DNA of 64,000 bases, from assembly GCF_048269205.1 (NCBI RefSeq), contig NZ_JBLXJC010000001.1:1426001-1490000 (forward strand), written 5' to 3'. The DNA is from Emcibacter sp048269205 (GTDB lineage Bacteria > Pseudomonadota > Alphaproteobacteria > Sphingomonadales > Emcibacteraceae). The notes beneath the pieces are model-generated. The model searched no databases, had not been told where the DNA came from, and was given only the letters and a program-made list of their open reading frames with translations. Shown piece after piece: positions 36,245 to 43,748 of this stretch; the stretch's first letter is position 1, and the number at the start of each line of letters is the position of its first letter. The position numbers and the translations under genes were made by a program.

Positions 36245-37234
36245 ATGAGGGGGATGCGGAAATATATATTCTTATTACTGGTGGGCAGCGTCGCATTTGC
36301 GGCGCTGTTTGCCTATCTGGCCTATAGGGAATTTACGGCGAAAACAACGCTGGCAGATAATGTGGTCTATGTCCTGCCCAAGGGGCAGGGGGTGGGCCAA
36401 ACGGCCTTTGATCTGGCTGACAAGGGGATTATCAGTGATGGCGATATCTTCCGGCTCGGCGTTCGGCTTACTGGACAGGATACGGCCTTTCAGGCCGGAG
36501 AGTATGAAATTAAGGCCGGCTCGACCATGCGGGACGTTATGCGGCTCTTTGCCAGTGGAAATATTGTTCATCACAGGCTGACCATTGTCGAAGGCTGGAC
36601 CAGTCACCAGATTGTGAACTATCTCAACTCCATCGAGAATCTGGCTGGCGAAATTGCTGAGATGCCTAAGGAAGGCAGCCTCATGCCGGAAACCTATCTG
36701 TACACCCGGAACGAGGACAGAAATAATCTGATCCGGCGCATGCAGGATCGTCAGCGGGAATTTCTGCTGGATGAATGGTCGCTGCGTGATCCTGAATTGC
36801 CGCTGGACAGCCCCGAGGACGCCCTGATCCTTGCCAGTATTGTTGAAAAAGAAACCTCTCTGGAAGAAGAACGGGCCCGTATCGCGGGTGTTTTCACCAA
36901 CCGCTTGCGCAAAAGAATGCGCCTCCAGACCGACCCGACCGTGATCTATGGTCTCAACAAGACCGGAGACCTGGGCCGTCCGCTGTCCAGAAAGGATCTG
37001 CGTACGCATACATATTACAACACCTATGTGATCCGGGGTTTGCCGCCCACACCTATCGCCCATCCGGGCAAGGCCAGTATTCGCGCGGCTCTGCATCCGC
37101 TACCGACTGACGAGCTTTATTTCGTTGCCAATGGTGATGGCGGACACAGCTTCGCCACGACAAACGAAGAGCATAACCGCAATGTACAGAAATTGCGAAA
37201 ACTGGAGAAGCAGCGTAACCTACTGAGCCAGTGA
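36245..37234 (+). CDS. Endolytic murein transglycosylase MltG
   Basis: Inner-membrane enzyme that cuts nascent glycan strands and sets their length. The 329 residues have one N-terminal membrane helix (about 6-28), a LysM-like domain, and the YceG catalytic domain with Glu201 in ASIVEKET. The YNTYVIRGLPPTPIAHPG segment near the C-terminus is typical. It lies 6 bases after fabF. In many relatives yicC and gmk follow directly; here three other genes intervene. Confidence 0.95.
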   Translation: MRGMRKYIFLLLVGSVAFAALFAYLAYREFTAKTTLADNVVYVLPKGQGVGQTAFDLADKGIISDGDIFRLGVRLTGQDTAFQAGEYEIKAGSTMRDVMRLFASGNIVHHRLTIVEGWTSHQIVNYLNSIENLAGEIAEMPKEGSLMPETYLYTRNEDRNNLIRRMQDRQREFLLDEWSLRDPELPLDSPEDALILASIVEKETSLEEERARIAGVFTNRLRKRMRLQTDPTVIYGLNKTGDLGRPLSRKDLRTHTYYNTYVIRGLPPTPIAHPGKASIRAALHPLPTDELYFVANGDGGHSFATTNEEHNRNVQKLRKLEKQRNLLSQ

Positions 37235-37253
37235 CTATCGGGGGGGGGAGAAA

Positions 37254-37676
37254 ATGTTCGCGAGGTTTGTCGGTATTCTGGGATCGGTTATTCTTTTGAA
37301 TTCCTGTGCCGGCCTTTTGCTTCCCGATTGCAGCAAGGTAAGGGATGATTTTGAAAAGTTCCGGGAATGCCGGGCCAAAAACGGTGACAGGGAAGCCCAG
37401 TATAATATTGGTCGTGAAGCCTTTGTGGATGAAGACTATAAGACGGCCTTGAAATGGCTCAAGATCGCAGCTGAACCCAATAGCGGCTATACTTATATCT
37501 ATATCCCCCCTGTCGGATCGCAAAAATACGGAACCACCAAAAGAGTTGATACTCACGACGCCCATCCCGGTCACTCCGGCGCCCAGACCTTGTTGGCGGA
37601 AATATATGAAAAGGGACTGGGCGTGAAACCCGACCCAAAAAAGGCGGAAAAATACCGTAAAAAAACAGGATTGTAG
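37254..37676 (+). CDS. Small lipoprotein with Sel1-like repeats
   Basis: I do not recognise a named family. The 140 residues begin with a signal peptide and lipobox LNSC (Cys18 would be lipidated). Two helical-repeat units follow, AQYNIGREAFVDEDYKTALKWLKIAAE (in part) and GAQTLLAEIYEKGLGVKPD, resembling Sel1/TPR units; between them is a tyrosine-rich loop. It probably sits at the outer or inner membrane and binds another protein. The ribosome site is inside a run of nine G (37240-37248) seven bases before the ATG, so slippage there could change expression. Confidence 0.72.
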   Translation: MFARFVGILGSVILLNSCAGLLLPDCSKVRDDFEKFRECRAKNGDREAQYNIGREAFVDEDYKTALKWLKIAAEPNSGYTYIYIPPVGSQKYGTTKRVDTHDAHPGHSGAQTLLAEIYEKGLGVKPDPKKAEKYRKKTGL

Positions 37677-37790
37677 TGACATTTGCCTAATTCCCGTCAA
37701 AATAGTATATTATTTCTCTCTTACCTACCGCATACCCAAAGTGTTCAGTGTGTTTGAATTCAATTACATTATTTAAACAGGAGCATAGCC

Positions 37791-38105
37791 ATGTGTGTAC
37801 GTCTAAAAAGTCTTCCATTGTTCCGGGCTCTCACCCTCTGTGTGGTTTCCGCTTTCTTCATGCTGCCGGCGGCTGTCCAGGCCGGTGAAAAGCAGGAAAA
37901 AATGAAATCGGAAATGGAGAAAAGTAAAACCGAGATGGAGAAAGCTGCCGAGGAAATCCAGGGAGTTGATCCGGCTGCCGGGCCTGTGGATGAAGTTGAA
38001 CCGAAGGTATATGATAAAAAAGATGTCATGAAAGCTCCGGAAACCAAGGCGGTTCACAAGAAAGCCACAAAAGAAAAAGTTGTAGATCCGGAATCGCCCG
38101 AATAA
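37791..38105 (+). CDS. Hypothetical small secreted, Lys/Glu-rich protein
   Basis: The 104 residues have a signal peptide with likely cleavage after Ala31 (AVQA), then an exported part of about 73 residues with a short coiled-coil-like segment (KMKSEMEKSKTEMEKAAEE) and an extended Pro/Lys/Val-rich tail. No cysteine remains after cleavage and no known domain is visible. The gene stands alone with a ribosome site AGGAGC and a strong terminator downstream. The function is unknown; a periplasmic scaffold or decoy role would be a guess. Confidence 0.6.
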   Translation: MCVRLKSLPLFRALTLCVVSAFFMLPAAVQAGEKQEKMKSEMEKSKTEMEKAAEEIQGVDPAAGPVDEVEPKVYDKKDVMKAPETKAVHKKATKEKVVDPESPE

Positions 38106-38123
38106 GTGCGATTGATGAATACA

Positions 38124-38147
38124 TAAAGGGGCCCTCGGGCCCCTTTA
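38124..38147. terminator. Bidirectional terminator between the small secreted protein and the SDR
   Basis: The stem TAAAGGGGCC pairs with GGCCCCTTTA (38124-38133 with 38138-38147) around a 4-base loop. A-rich and T-rich ends on the two sides allow it to serve both converging genes. Confidence 0.85.
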
Positions 38148-38152
38148 TTATA

Positions 38153-38917
38153 TCAGGTCTTGTCGGGAAGGGCCCTCAGGAACCGTTCCAGCACAAATTC
38201 CGGCAACAACCTGATCGCTCCGCCGTACATCAACCTGACCTGCCAGGGGAAACTAATCCGGCCTTTGTTTTTGCGCAGCCCCTTTTGAATGATTCTTGCT
38301 GCCCTGTCCGCATCCATGAAAAAGGGCATGGGGAATTTATTTCGCCGGGTGATGCGGCTTGCCACAAATCCCGGACAGATCACATTCACTTTTATACCGT
38401 CTGACCAGTAGGCGCCGCGCAGGGCTTCCCCATAAGCCTTCACACAAGCCTTGCTGGTGGAATAGGCGGGAGAAGACGGCATGCCGTGGTAGGCCGCCAG
38501 AGAGGCCATGATGGCAATCTGACCGTGCCCCTGCCGGCGCATCAGTTCCAGGGCCGGATGAGCGGTGTGGAAAACACCGTTGACATTGATGTCGAATATG
38601 TCGGCAGTATGTTTTGCAAGATCCACATCCTTATGAAAACCAAGCCCGATCCCGGCATTGGCGATGACAAGGTCAAGCGGAAGTTCCGTATGACATTCCC
38701 TGATCCAGGCATCCATGGCCTCCCGATTGCTGACATCAATGACTTTGCCCGCCACTGTTGCCCCCTTCTGTCGGCAGGCTTCGGATACGGACGTCGTCCT
38801 TTCTGCATCCCGGCCGGAAAGGAAGAGTGTCACGCCTGGCGCGGCATATTCCAGCGCCAGCGCTTCGCCGATGCCACTGCTGGCGCCTGTAATGAGAATG
38901 GATTTGGGATTGTCCAT
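38153..38917 (-). CDS. SDR-family oxidoreductase
   Basis: A 254-residue short-chain dehydrogenase with the cofactor loop TGASSGIG (10-17), NAG motif (IANAGIGLG), catalytic serine in MASLAAY and YSTSK pair. The C-terminal part (RLMYGGAIRLLPEFVLERFLRAL) is hydrophobic and may touch the membrane, as in SDRs acting on lipid substrates. The substrate is unknown. It runs opposite to its neighbours and sits between mltG and yicC, where relatives have no gene, so it is probably a local insertion. Confidence 0.88.
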   Translation of the reverse strand: MDNPKSILITGASSGIGEALALEYAAPGVTLFLSGRDAERTTSVSEACRQKGATVAGKVIDVSNREAMDAWIRECHTELPLDLVIANAGIGLGFHKDVDLAKHTADIFDINVNGVFHTAHPALELMRRQGHGQIAIMASLAAYHGMPSSPAYSTSKACVKAYGEALRGAYWSDGIKVNVICPGFVASRITRRNKFPMPFFMDADRAARIIQKGLRKNKGRISFPWQVRLMYGGAIRLLPEFVLERFLRALPDKT

Positions 38918-38932
38918 GAGGGGATGTTCCTG

Positions 38933-38960
38933 CTATAGCATTACAAAATGCAAACTATAG
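38933..38960. promoter_or_regulatory. Symmetrical site in the SDR/yicC divergent promoter region
   Basis: Two copies of CTATAG (38933-38938 and 38955-38960) enclose the inverted repeat GCATT-N4-AATGC (38938-38951). The right copy extends to TATAGT, a plausible -10 element for yicC. The symmetry suits binding of a dimeric regulator between two divergent genes, but no factor is known. Confidence 0.35.
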
Positions 38961-38981
38961 TGAACAGACAGGCTGCTGCAA

Positions 38982-39869
38982 ATGACTTTATCTAGCATGA
39001 CGGGTTTCGCCCGCACCCAGGGCCAGTGGGAAAACTACAGCTGGGTCTGGGAAATCAGGAGCGTCAACGGGCGCGGCCTGGATATCCGCTGCCGAATACC
39101 GTCCGGTTTCGAGGCCATGGACCAGACCGTGCGCGGGCATCTGAAAAAACATATCGCCCGTGGCAGCCTGAATGTGAATCTTCAGATGCATCGGGAAAGT
39201 GAGGAAGTTCAGGTCAAGGTCAATCAGAATGCCCTGGACCAGCTTGTCCAGATTGTGGTGGATACCAGTTCCCACAATCATCTGCCTCAGCCGGATATCG
39301 CTAATCTGATGAGTGTCCGGGATCTGGTGCAGATTATCGAGGGTGAGGAAGATGAAGATTTCCGCAAGGCCCGGGACAAGGCCATCGAGGAAAGTTTTCT
39401 CGAGGCCATTGCCGCGCTCAAGGAAAATCGTCTGCAGGAAGGTGCTGCGACCACCTCCATGCTGGAAAAAATCATTGCCGATATTGAAGGCGGTGTAAAA
39501 GAAGCCACGAAAATTGCCGCAGGCCAGCCGGACCTTATCCGGCAAAAGTTTATGGAGAAAGTTTCCGCGCTGCTTGATGACAGCAAGGGGCTTGATCCGG
39601 ACCGTATCGCTCAGGAAGTTACGATCCTGGCGACCAAAGCGGATATAAAGGAAGAGCTGGACCGGCTGGTTGCCCATATAGAGGCGGCCCGTAAACTTCT
39701 TGTCATCACAGAACCGGTTGGACGCAAGATGGACTTCCTGTCCCAGGAATTTAACCGGGAAGCCAATACCTTGTGCAGCAAGTCATCGGATATTACCCTG
39801 ACCCAGATCGGCCTGTCGCTGAAAGCTGCCATTGATCAGCTTAAGGAACAGGTCCAGAACGTGGAATAG
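38982..39869 (+). CDS. YicC-family endoribonuclease
   Basis: The 295 residues begin MTLSSMTGFAR, the family opening, with the YicC N-terminal domain (to about 155) and the DUF1732 C-terminal domain (EEELDRLVAHIEAARKLL-like segment here KEELDRLVAHIEAAR; QEFNREANTLCSKS). Family members cleave RNA and affect sRNA decay and stationary-phase fitness. It is followed by gmk after 9 bases, the widely conserved pair. The second Met (MTGFAR) is an alternative start. Confidence 0.94.
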   Translation: MTLSSMTGFARTQGQWENYSWVWEIRSVNGRGLDIRCRIPSGFEAMDQTVRGHLKKHIARGSLNVNLQMHRESEEVQVKVNQNALDQLVQIVVDTSSHNHLPQPDIANLMSVRDLVQIIEGEEDEDFRKARDKAIEESFLEAIAALKENRLQEGAATTSMLEKIIADIEGGVKEATKIAAGQPDLIRQKFMEKVSALLDDSKGLDPDRIAQEVTILATKADIKEELDRLVAHIEAARKLLVITEPVGRKMDFLSQEFNREANTLCSKSSDITLTQIGLSLKAAIDQLKEQVQNVE

Positions 39870-39878
39870 GCTGGATTC

Positions 39879-40511
39879 ATGGATATCAAACGTCGCGGAT
39901 TGCTGCTGGTTCTGTCGTCTCCCTCCGGGGCCGGTAAATCGACCCTGAGCCGGCTTCTTCTGGAAAAGGACGGTGCGGTTACCATGAGTATTTCCAGCAC
40001 CACCCGTCCGCCGCGTCCTGGAGAGAAGGACGGCGTGGATTATAACTTTGTCACCATCCCGGAGTTCGAGGAACTGGTGGAAAAGGATGGCTTTCTTGAA
40101 CATGCCCGGGTGTTTGACAATTATTACGGCACCCCGGCGGCGCCGGTGGAAAAAGCGCTGTCGGAGGGCAGGGATATCCTGTTCGATATCGACTGGCAGG
40201 GCACCCAGCAACTGGCACAGAAGGCGAAAGGTGATCTGGTTCGGGTCTTTATCTTGCCGCCGAGCAAGGATGAGCTGGAACACCGCCTCAAGAGCCGGGC
40301 ACAGGACAGTGATGAAGTGGTTGCCAAACGCATGTCAAAGGCCAATCAGGAAATCAGCCATTGGGCGGAATATGACTATATCATCGTCAATGATGATCTG
40401 GAAAAGGCCGAGCAGGAACTCTTTTCTATCCTCAAGGCCGAGCGTCTGAAGCGGGAACGCCAGACCGGCCTTGTTTCTTTCGTCAAAGACCTGATGGGCG
40501 AGGAAAACTGA
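39879..40511 (+). CDS. Guanylate kinase Gmk
   Basis: Phosphorylates GMP and dGMP with ATP. The 210 residues show the P-loop SSPSGAGKST (about 14-23), the GMP-binding STTRPPRPGEKDGVDY segment and the LFDIDWQGTQQL strand. With guaA, guaB and ndk elsewhere in the window it supplies GTP. It converges on rsmA with only 3 bases between the stops. Confidence 0.97.
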   Translation: MDIKRRGLLLVLSSPSGAGKSTLSRLLLEKDGAVTMSISSTTRPPRPGEKDGVDYNFVTIPEFEELVEKDGFLEHARVFDNYYGTPAAPVEKALSEGRDILFDIDWQGTQQLAQKAKGDLVRVFILPPSKDELEHRLKSRAQDSDEVVAKRMSKANQEISHWAEYDYIIVNDDLEKAEQELFSILKAERLKRERQTGLVSFVKDLMGEEN

Positions 40512-40514
40512 CTT

Positions 40515-41372
40515 TCAGTTTTTCTGGTGTTCATATTCCACGGCCAGCCGGCAAAAATCCTCTACGGATAATTCTTCCGCCCGGGCAGTTTCCCTGATTC
40601 CGGCAGCTTCCAGTTTCGGCAGAGGATCCACACCAAGACTTTTCAGGCTGGCGCGCAGCATTTTGCGGCGCTGACCGAAAGCCGCACTGACCACACGTTC
40701 CAGGACTTTCTGGTTCGGGGTTCCCGGCTTCTCTTCATGAGGCACAATGTGCACAATGCAACTTGTGACCTTTGGCGGCGGCACAAAGGCGCGGGCAGGG
40801 ACGTCAAACACCTTCCGGGCTTCGGCCCGGTACTGGGCGAGCACTGAAAGACGGCCATAGGCTTTGCTGCCTGGTTTGGCCACGATGCGGTCACCCACTT
40901 CCTTCTGGAACATCAGGGTCAGCGATGTGTACCAGGGCAGCCATTTCTCTTCGGTCAGCCACTTGACCAGCAGGGCAGTGCCCACGTTATAGGGCAGGTT
41001 GGCGACAATGCGGATATCCTTGTCCCCGGGATCTCCAATCAGCTCCTGTTCGTTCACATTCATGGCGTCGCCGTGAATGACCTCCAGCCGTCCGGGATAG
41101 GCGGTCTGGATCTGCTTTTGGGCCTCGATACAGCGTTCATCCATTTCTACAGCCACAACACGGTGAGCCCCGTTCATGAGAAGGGCGCGGGTAAGGGCTC
41201 CAGGGCCCGGTCCAACCTCATAGATGATGCTGTTTTCCAGATCGCCTGCTGACCTCGCGATCCTGCCCGTCAGGTTAAGATCGGTCAGGAAGTTCTGCCC
41301 CAGGGACTTTTTGGCGGCGAGGCCAAAGCTGTTGATGACCTCTCTGAGAGGCGGCAGTCCATCTTCCGTCAT
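40515..41372 (-). CDS. RsmA (KsgA), 16S rRNA dimethyladenosine transferase
   Basis: Dimethylates two adjacent adenines near the 3' end of 16S rRNA during 30S assembly. The 285 residues have KSLGQNFLTD, the SAM loop EVGPGPGALT, and the catalytic NLPYNVGT motif. It overlaps pdxA by 4 bases (ATGA), the conserved surA-pdxA-rsmA order. Confidence 0.97.
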   Translation of the reverse strand: MTEDGLPPLREVINSFGLAAKKSLGQNFLTDLNLTGRIARSAGDLENSIIYEVGPGPGALTRALLMNGAHRVVAVEMDERCIEAQKQIQTAYPGRLEVIHGDAMNVNEQELIGDPGDKDIRIVANLPYNVGTALLVKWLTEEKWLPWYTSLTLMFQKEVGDRIVAKPGSKAYGRLSVLAQYRAEARKVFDVPARAFVPPPKVTSCIVHIVPHEEKPGTPNQKVLERVVSAAFGQRRKMLRASLKSLGVDPLPKLEAAGIRETARAEELSVEDFCRLAVEYEHQKN

Positions 41373-42403
41373 AAGAGGCCTCGCTGGTGAGCCATGAAGT
41401 CAGCGGTTTTGATGGCCCTGAGGAAGCTTTCCGGGTTGGCCTTGTTCTGTCCGGCAATATTTAATGCTGTGCCGTGGTCAGGACTGGTCCGGATCAGGGG
41501 CAGCCCCAGGGTGACATTCACGCCGCCGTCAAAATCAAGGGTTTTGATGGGGATCAACGCCTGGTCATGATACATGCAAACGGCCACATCATAACCGGTG
41601 CGGGCTGCCTCATGAAACATGGTATCGGCAGACAGCGGACCAAAGATACTCAGCCCTTCCTCTTGCAGCTTTTCAATCGCAGGGGCAATGATTTCGATCT
41701 CCTCGCGGCCCAGGCCACCATTTTCGCCCGCATGGGGGTTAAGGCCGGCCACGACAATGCGCGGAGCTGCTATACCGAAATCTTTCGTCAGCGCGGCGGC
41801 TACGGTCCGGCAGGTTTCTATAATAAGGTTTTCAGAAATCAGCGCGGGCACTTCTGAAAGCGGGACATGAATGGTCAGGGGAATGACCCTGAGTTGCTCA
41901 CAGGCCAGCATCATGACAGACTTTTGCGGCTTGCCGCTTTTGTCGGCACATAGCCTTGCCAGATACTCTGTATGCCCTGGACAGTCAAATCCGGCCTGAT
42001 AAAGTACTGACTTTTGAATCGGCGCCGTTACCAGGCCGGAAATGCGCCCTTCAAAGAAAAGATCAACTGCCCGGTCCAGTGCGCCGATGACCATATCAGC
42101 GGTTTCCGGGGCGGGCTCACCCGGCACAACTTTGCCCGAGGCGGGAATATCCAGCACCGGAAGGGCCTTGTTGAAAATGGCAGCGCAATCCTCTGGCTCG
42201 TTAATCAGTTGAAGGGGAAGTGACGGTTGAAGTTCCCGGAAAATATCCAGCGATCCCAGAAGCAGAAATGGCGGCAGACTCTCTTGATGCCGGAGATGCC
42301 AGGCCTTGGCGATAATTTCCGGTCCTATGCCGGCCGGTTCGCCAATGGAGACCGCCAGGGGAGGTGATTTTTCCGTCCGGTTACCTGTAATCGATGATGG
42401 CAT
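41369..42403 (-). CDS. 4-hydroxythreonine-4-phosphate dehydrogenase PdxA
   Basis: NAD-dependent oxidative decarboxylase of the DXP-dependent pyridoxal phosphate pathway. From ATG 42403 it has 344 residues and contains SIGEPAGIGPE, the metal histidines in CPGHTEYL, NPHAGENG and MYHDQALIPIK, and the final SPDHGTA segment. A TTG at 42436 would add 11 residues; the ATG is preferred. The start lies 23 bases inside the end of surA. Product feeds PLP to enzymes such as Alr. Confidence 0.94.
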   Translation of the reverse strand: MPSSITGNRTEKSPPLAVSIGEPAGIGPEIIAKAWHLRHQESLPPFLLLGSLDIFRELQPSLPLQLINEPEDCAAIFNKALPVLDIPASGKVVPGEPAPETADMVIGALDRAVDLFFEGRISGLVTAPIQKSVLYQAGFDCPGHTEYLARLCADKSGKPQKSVMMLACEQLRVIPLTIHVPLSEVPALISENLIIETCRTVAAALTKDFGIAAPRIVVAGLNPHAGENGGLGREEIEIIAPAIEKLQEEGLSIFGPLSADTMFHEAARTGYDVAVCMYHDQALIPIKTLDFDGGVNVTLGLPLIRTSPDHGTALNIAGQNKANPESFLRAIKTADFMAHQRGLL

Positions 42404-43685
42404 CGCGGCGCAGATCCCGCAAATGACGCCGGGCAATCAGGCCCACACGCTGGTTTGTCAGATTATTCTGGACAGCATCATAATCCGGTACGTTGATTTC
42501 CGGGACCTTCCGGTCGCAGACCACCATCAACCGGAAACCGTCGTCCTCACGGAGCGGCCTGGTCGCTTTGCCGACCTCTGCCTCAAGCACAGTCTTCTGC
42601 ATAGCTTCGGGCAACTCGCCGACCCGCAGGGTACCGAGATCGCCGCTGCTGGTAGCATCGAAGGCGGCTGCCTTTGAGCCCACATCATCGCAACCTTCGA
42701 CCTGCCGTCCCATTGACAGTGCGGCTTTTTCGAGGGCAGCTATTTCATCTTCCTTTGCCCCCTCGGCGATTTTGAAGAACATATGCTTCAGGGTGACCTG
42801 GGTATCTTCCGTACTCGGTGTCAGAACCTGTCTCTTTTCAACAAGTTGCAGGATATAGAACCCATCCTCACGGGCGATGGGGCCAAGGACGTCACCCTTT
42901 TTGGCACCTGAAACGGCGCTGGTGAATTCCTTCGGCAGTTCGCTTTTCATTACCCAGCCCATATCACCGCCAACGGCGGATGTGGTTGAGGCGGAAAACT
43001 GTCGTGCCATGATGGGAAATTGAGCAGAATCGCCTTTCAACTGCTCGTGAATACGTTCTGCGGCCTGTCTTGTCTCGTCCCGACGTGCATTGTCGGTGAC
43101 CAGAAGAAAAATCTCCCGGATGCGGAATTCATCCTGACCCTTGTTGTTTTCGAAGCGCTCGATGGTGTTGTAGATCTCATCATCGGTAACACTGACCTGT
43201 GGCATCAGGAGACCGCCGACGACCTGTTCCCAGGCAAGGCTGGCTGATATCTGCTTGAGCATGGATTTCTTGTCGATACCGGCCCGGTTAAGCTGCTGTT
43301 CGAACTGTTCCGCGGTCAAGTTGAACTGTTGCGCGTATCCGGCAAAGGCCTGTTCCTGCTCCTCTTCGGAAATAACGGCCTTATATTTCTCTGCTTCCCC
43401 GAGCTTCAGTTTGTCATCAATCAGGCTCTGCAGAGACTGTTGCTGCACATATTTGGTTTCTTCCTCGGTGAGCTGTTGCCGTCCGGAGGAAATCAGGAAA
43501 AGAAGCATCCGCTGTTTGAGATCATAGAGTGAAATGACCTCGTCATTGACAATGGCAACAATTTCCTGGACGTCATCCAGCTCCTGCTGTTGCTGTGCCT
43601 GAAGAGATCCTGCTGAAAATACAAGGCAGCCGAGAAGACTGCACAATATCAGCCTGTAAAAATTTTTCATTCCATACACTCTCAT
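42381..43685 (-). CDS. Periplasmic peptidyl-prolyl isomerase SurA
   Basis: Chaperone that escorts unfolded outer-membrane proteins to the BAM complex. The 434 residues begin with a signal peptide (cleavage near residue 31, SLQA), then the helical chaperone domain, two parvulin domains (about 185-285 and 295-395), and a short closing helix. The first ATG (43685) is used; another at 43670 gives MKNFYRLIL and fits a signal peptide equally well. It follows lptD, one of its main clients. Confidence 0.92.
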   Translation of the reverse strand: MRVYGMKNFYRLILCSLLGCLVFSAGSLQAQQQQELDDVQEIVAIVNDEVISLYDLKQRMLLFLISSGRQQLTEEETKYVQQQSLQSLIDDKLKLGEAEKYKAVISEEEQEQAFAGYAQQFNLTAEQFEQQLNRAGIDKKSMLKQISASLAWEQVVGGLLMPQVSVTDDEIYNTIERFENNKGQDEFRIREIFLLVTDNARRDETRQAAERIHEQLKGDSAQFPIMARQFSASTTSAVGGDMGWVMKSELPKEFTSAVSGAKKGDVLGPIAREDGFYILQLVEKRQVLTPSTEDTQVTLKHMFFKIAEGAKEDEIAALEKAALSMGRQVEGCDDVGSKAAAFDATSSGDLGTLRVGELPEAMQKTVLEAEVGKATRPLREDDGFRLMVVCDRKVPEINVPDYDAVQNNLTNQRVGLIARRHLRDLRRDAIIDYR

Positions 43686-43748
43686 AATCCTATTGCCGCA
43701 ATCGGCATACTGTCTAACTTCTAAACCCTTTTATTTCAAAAATCCAGC

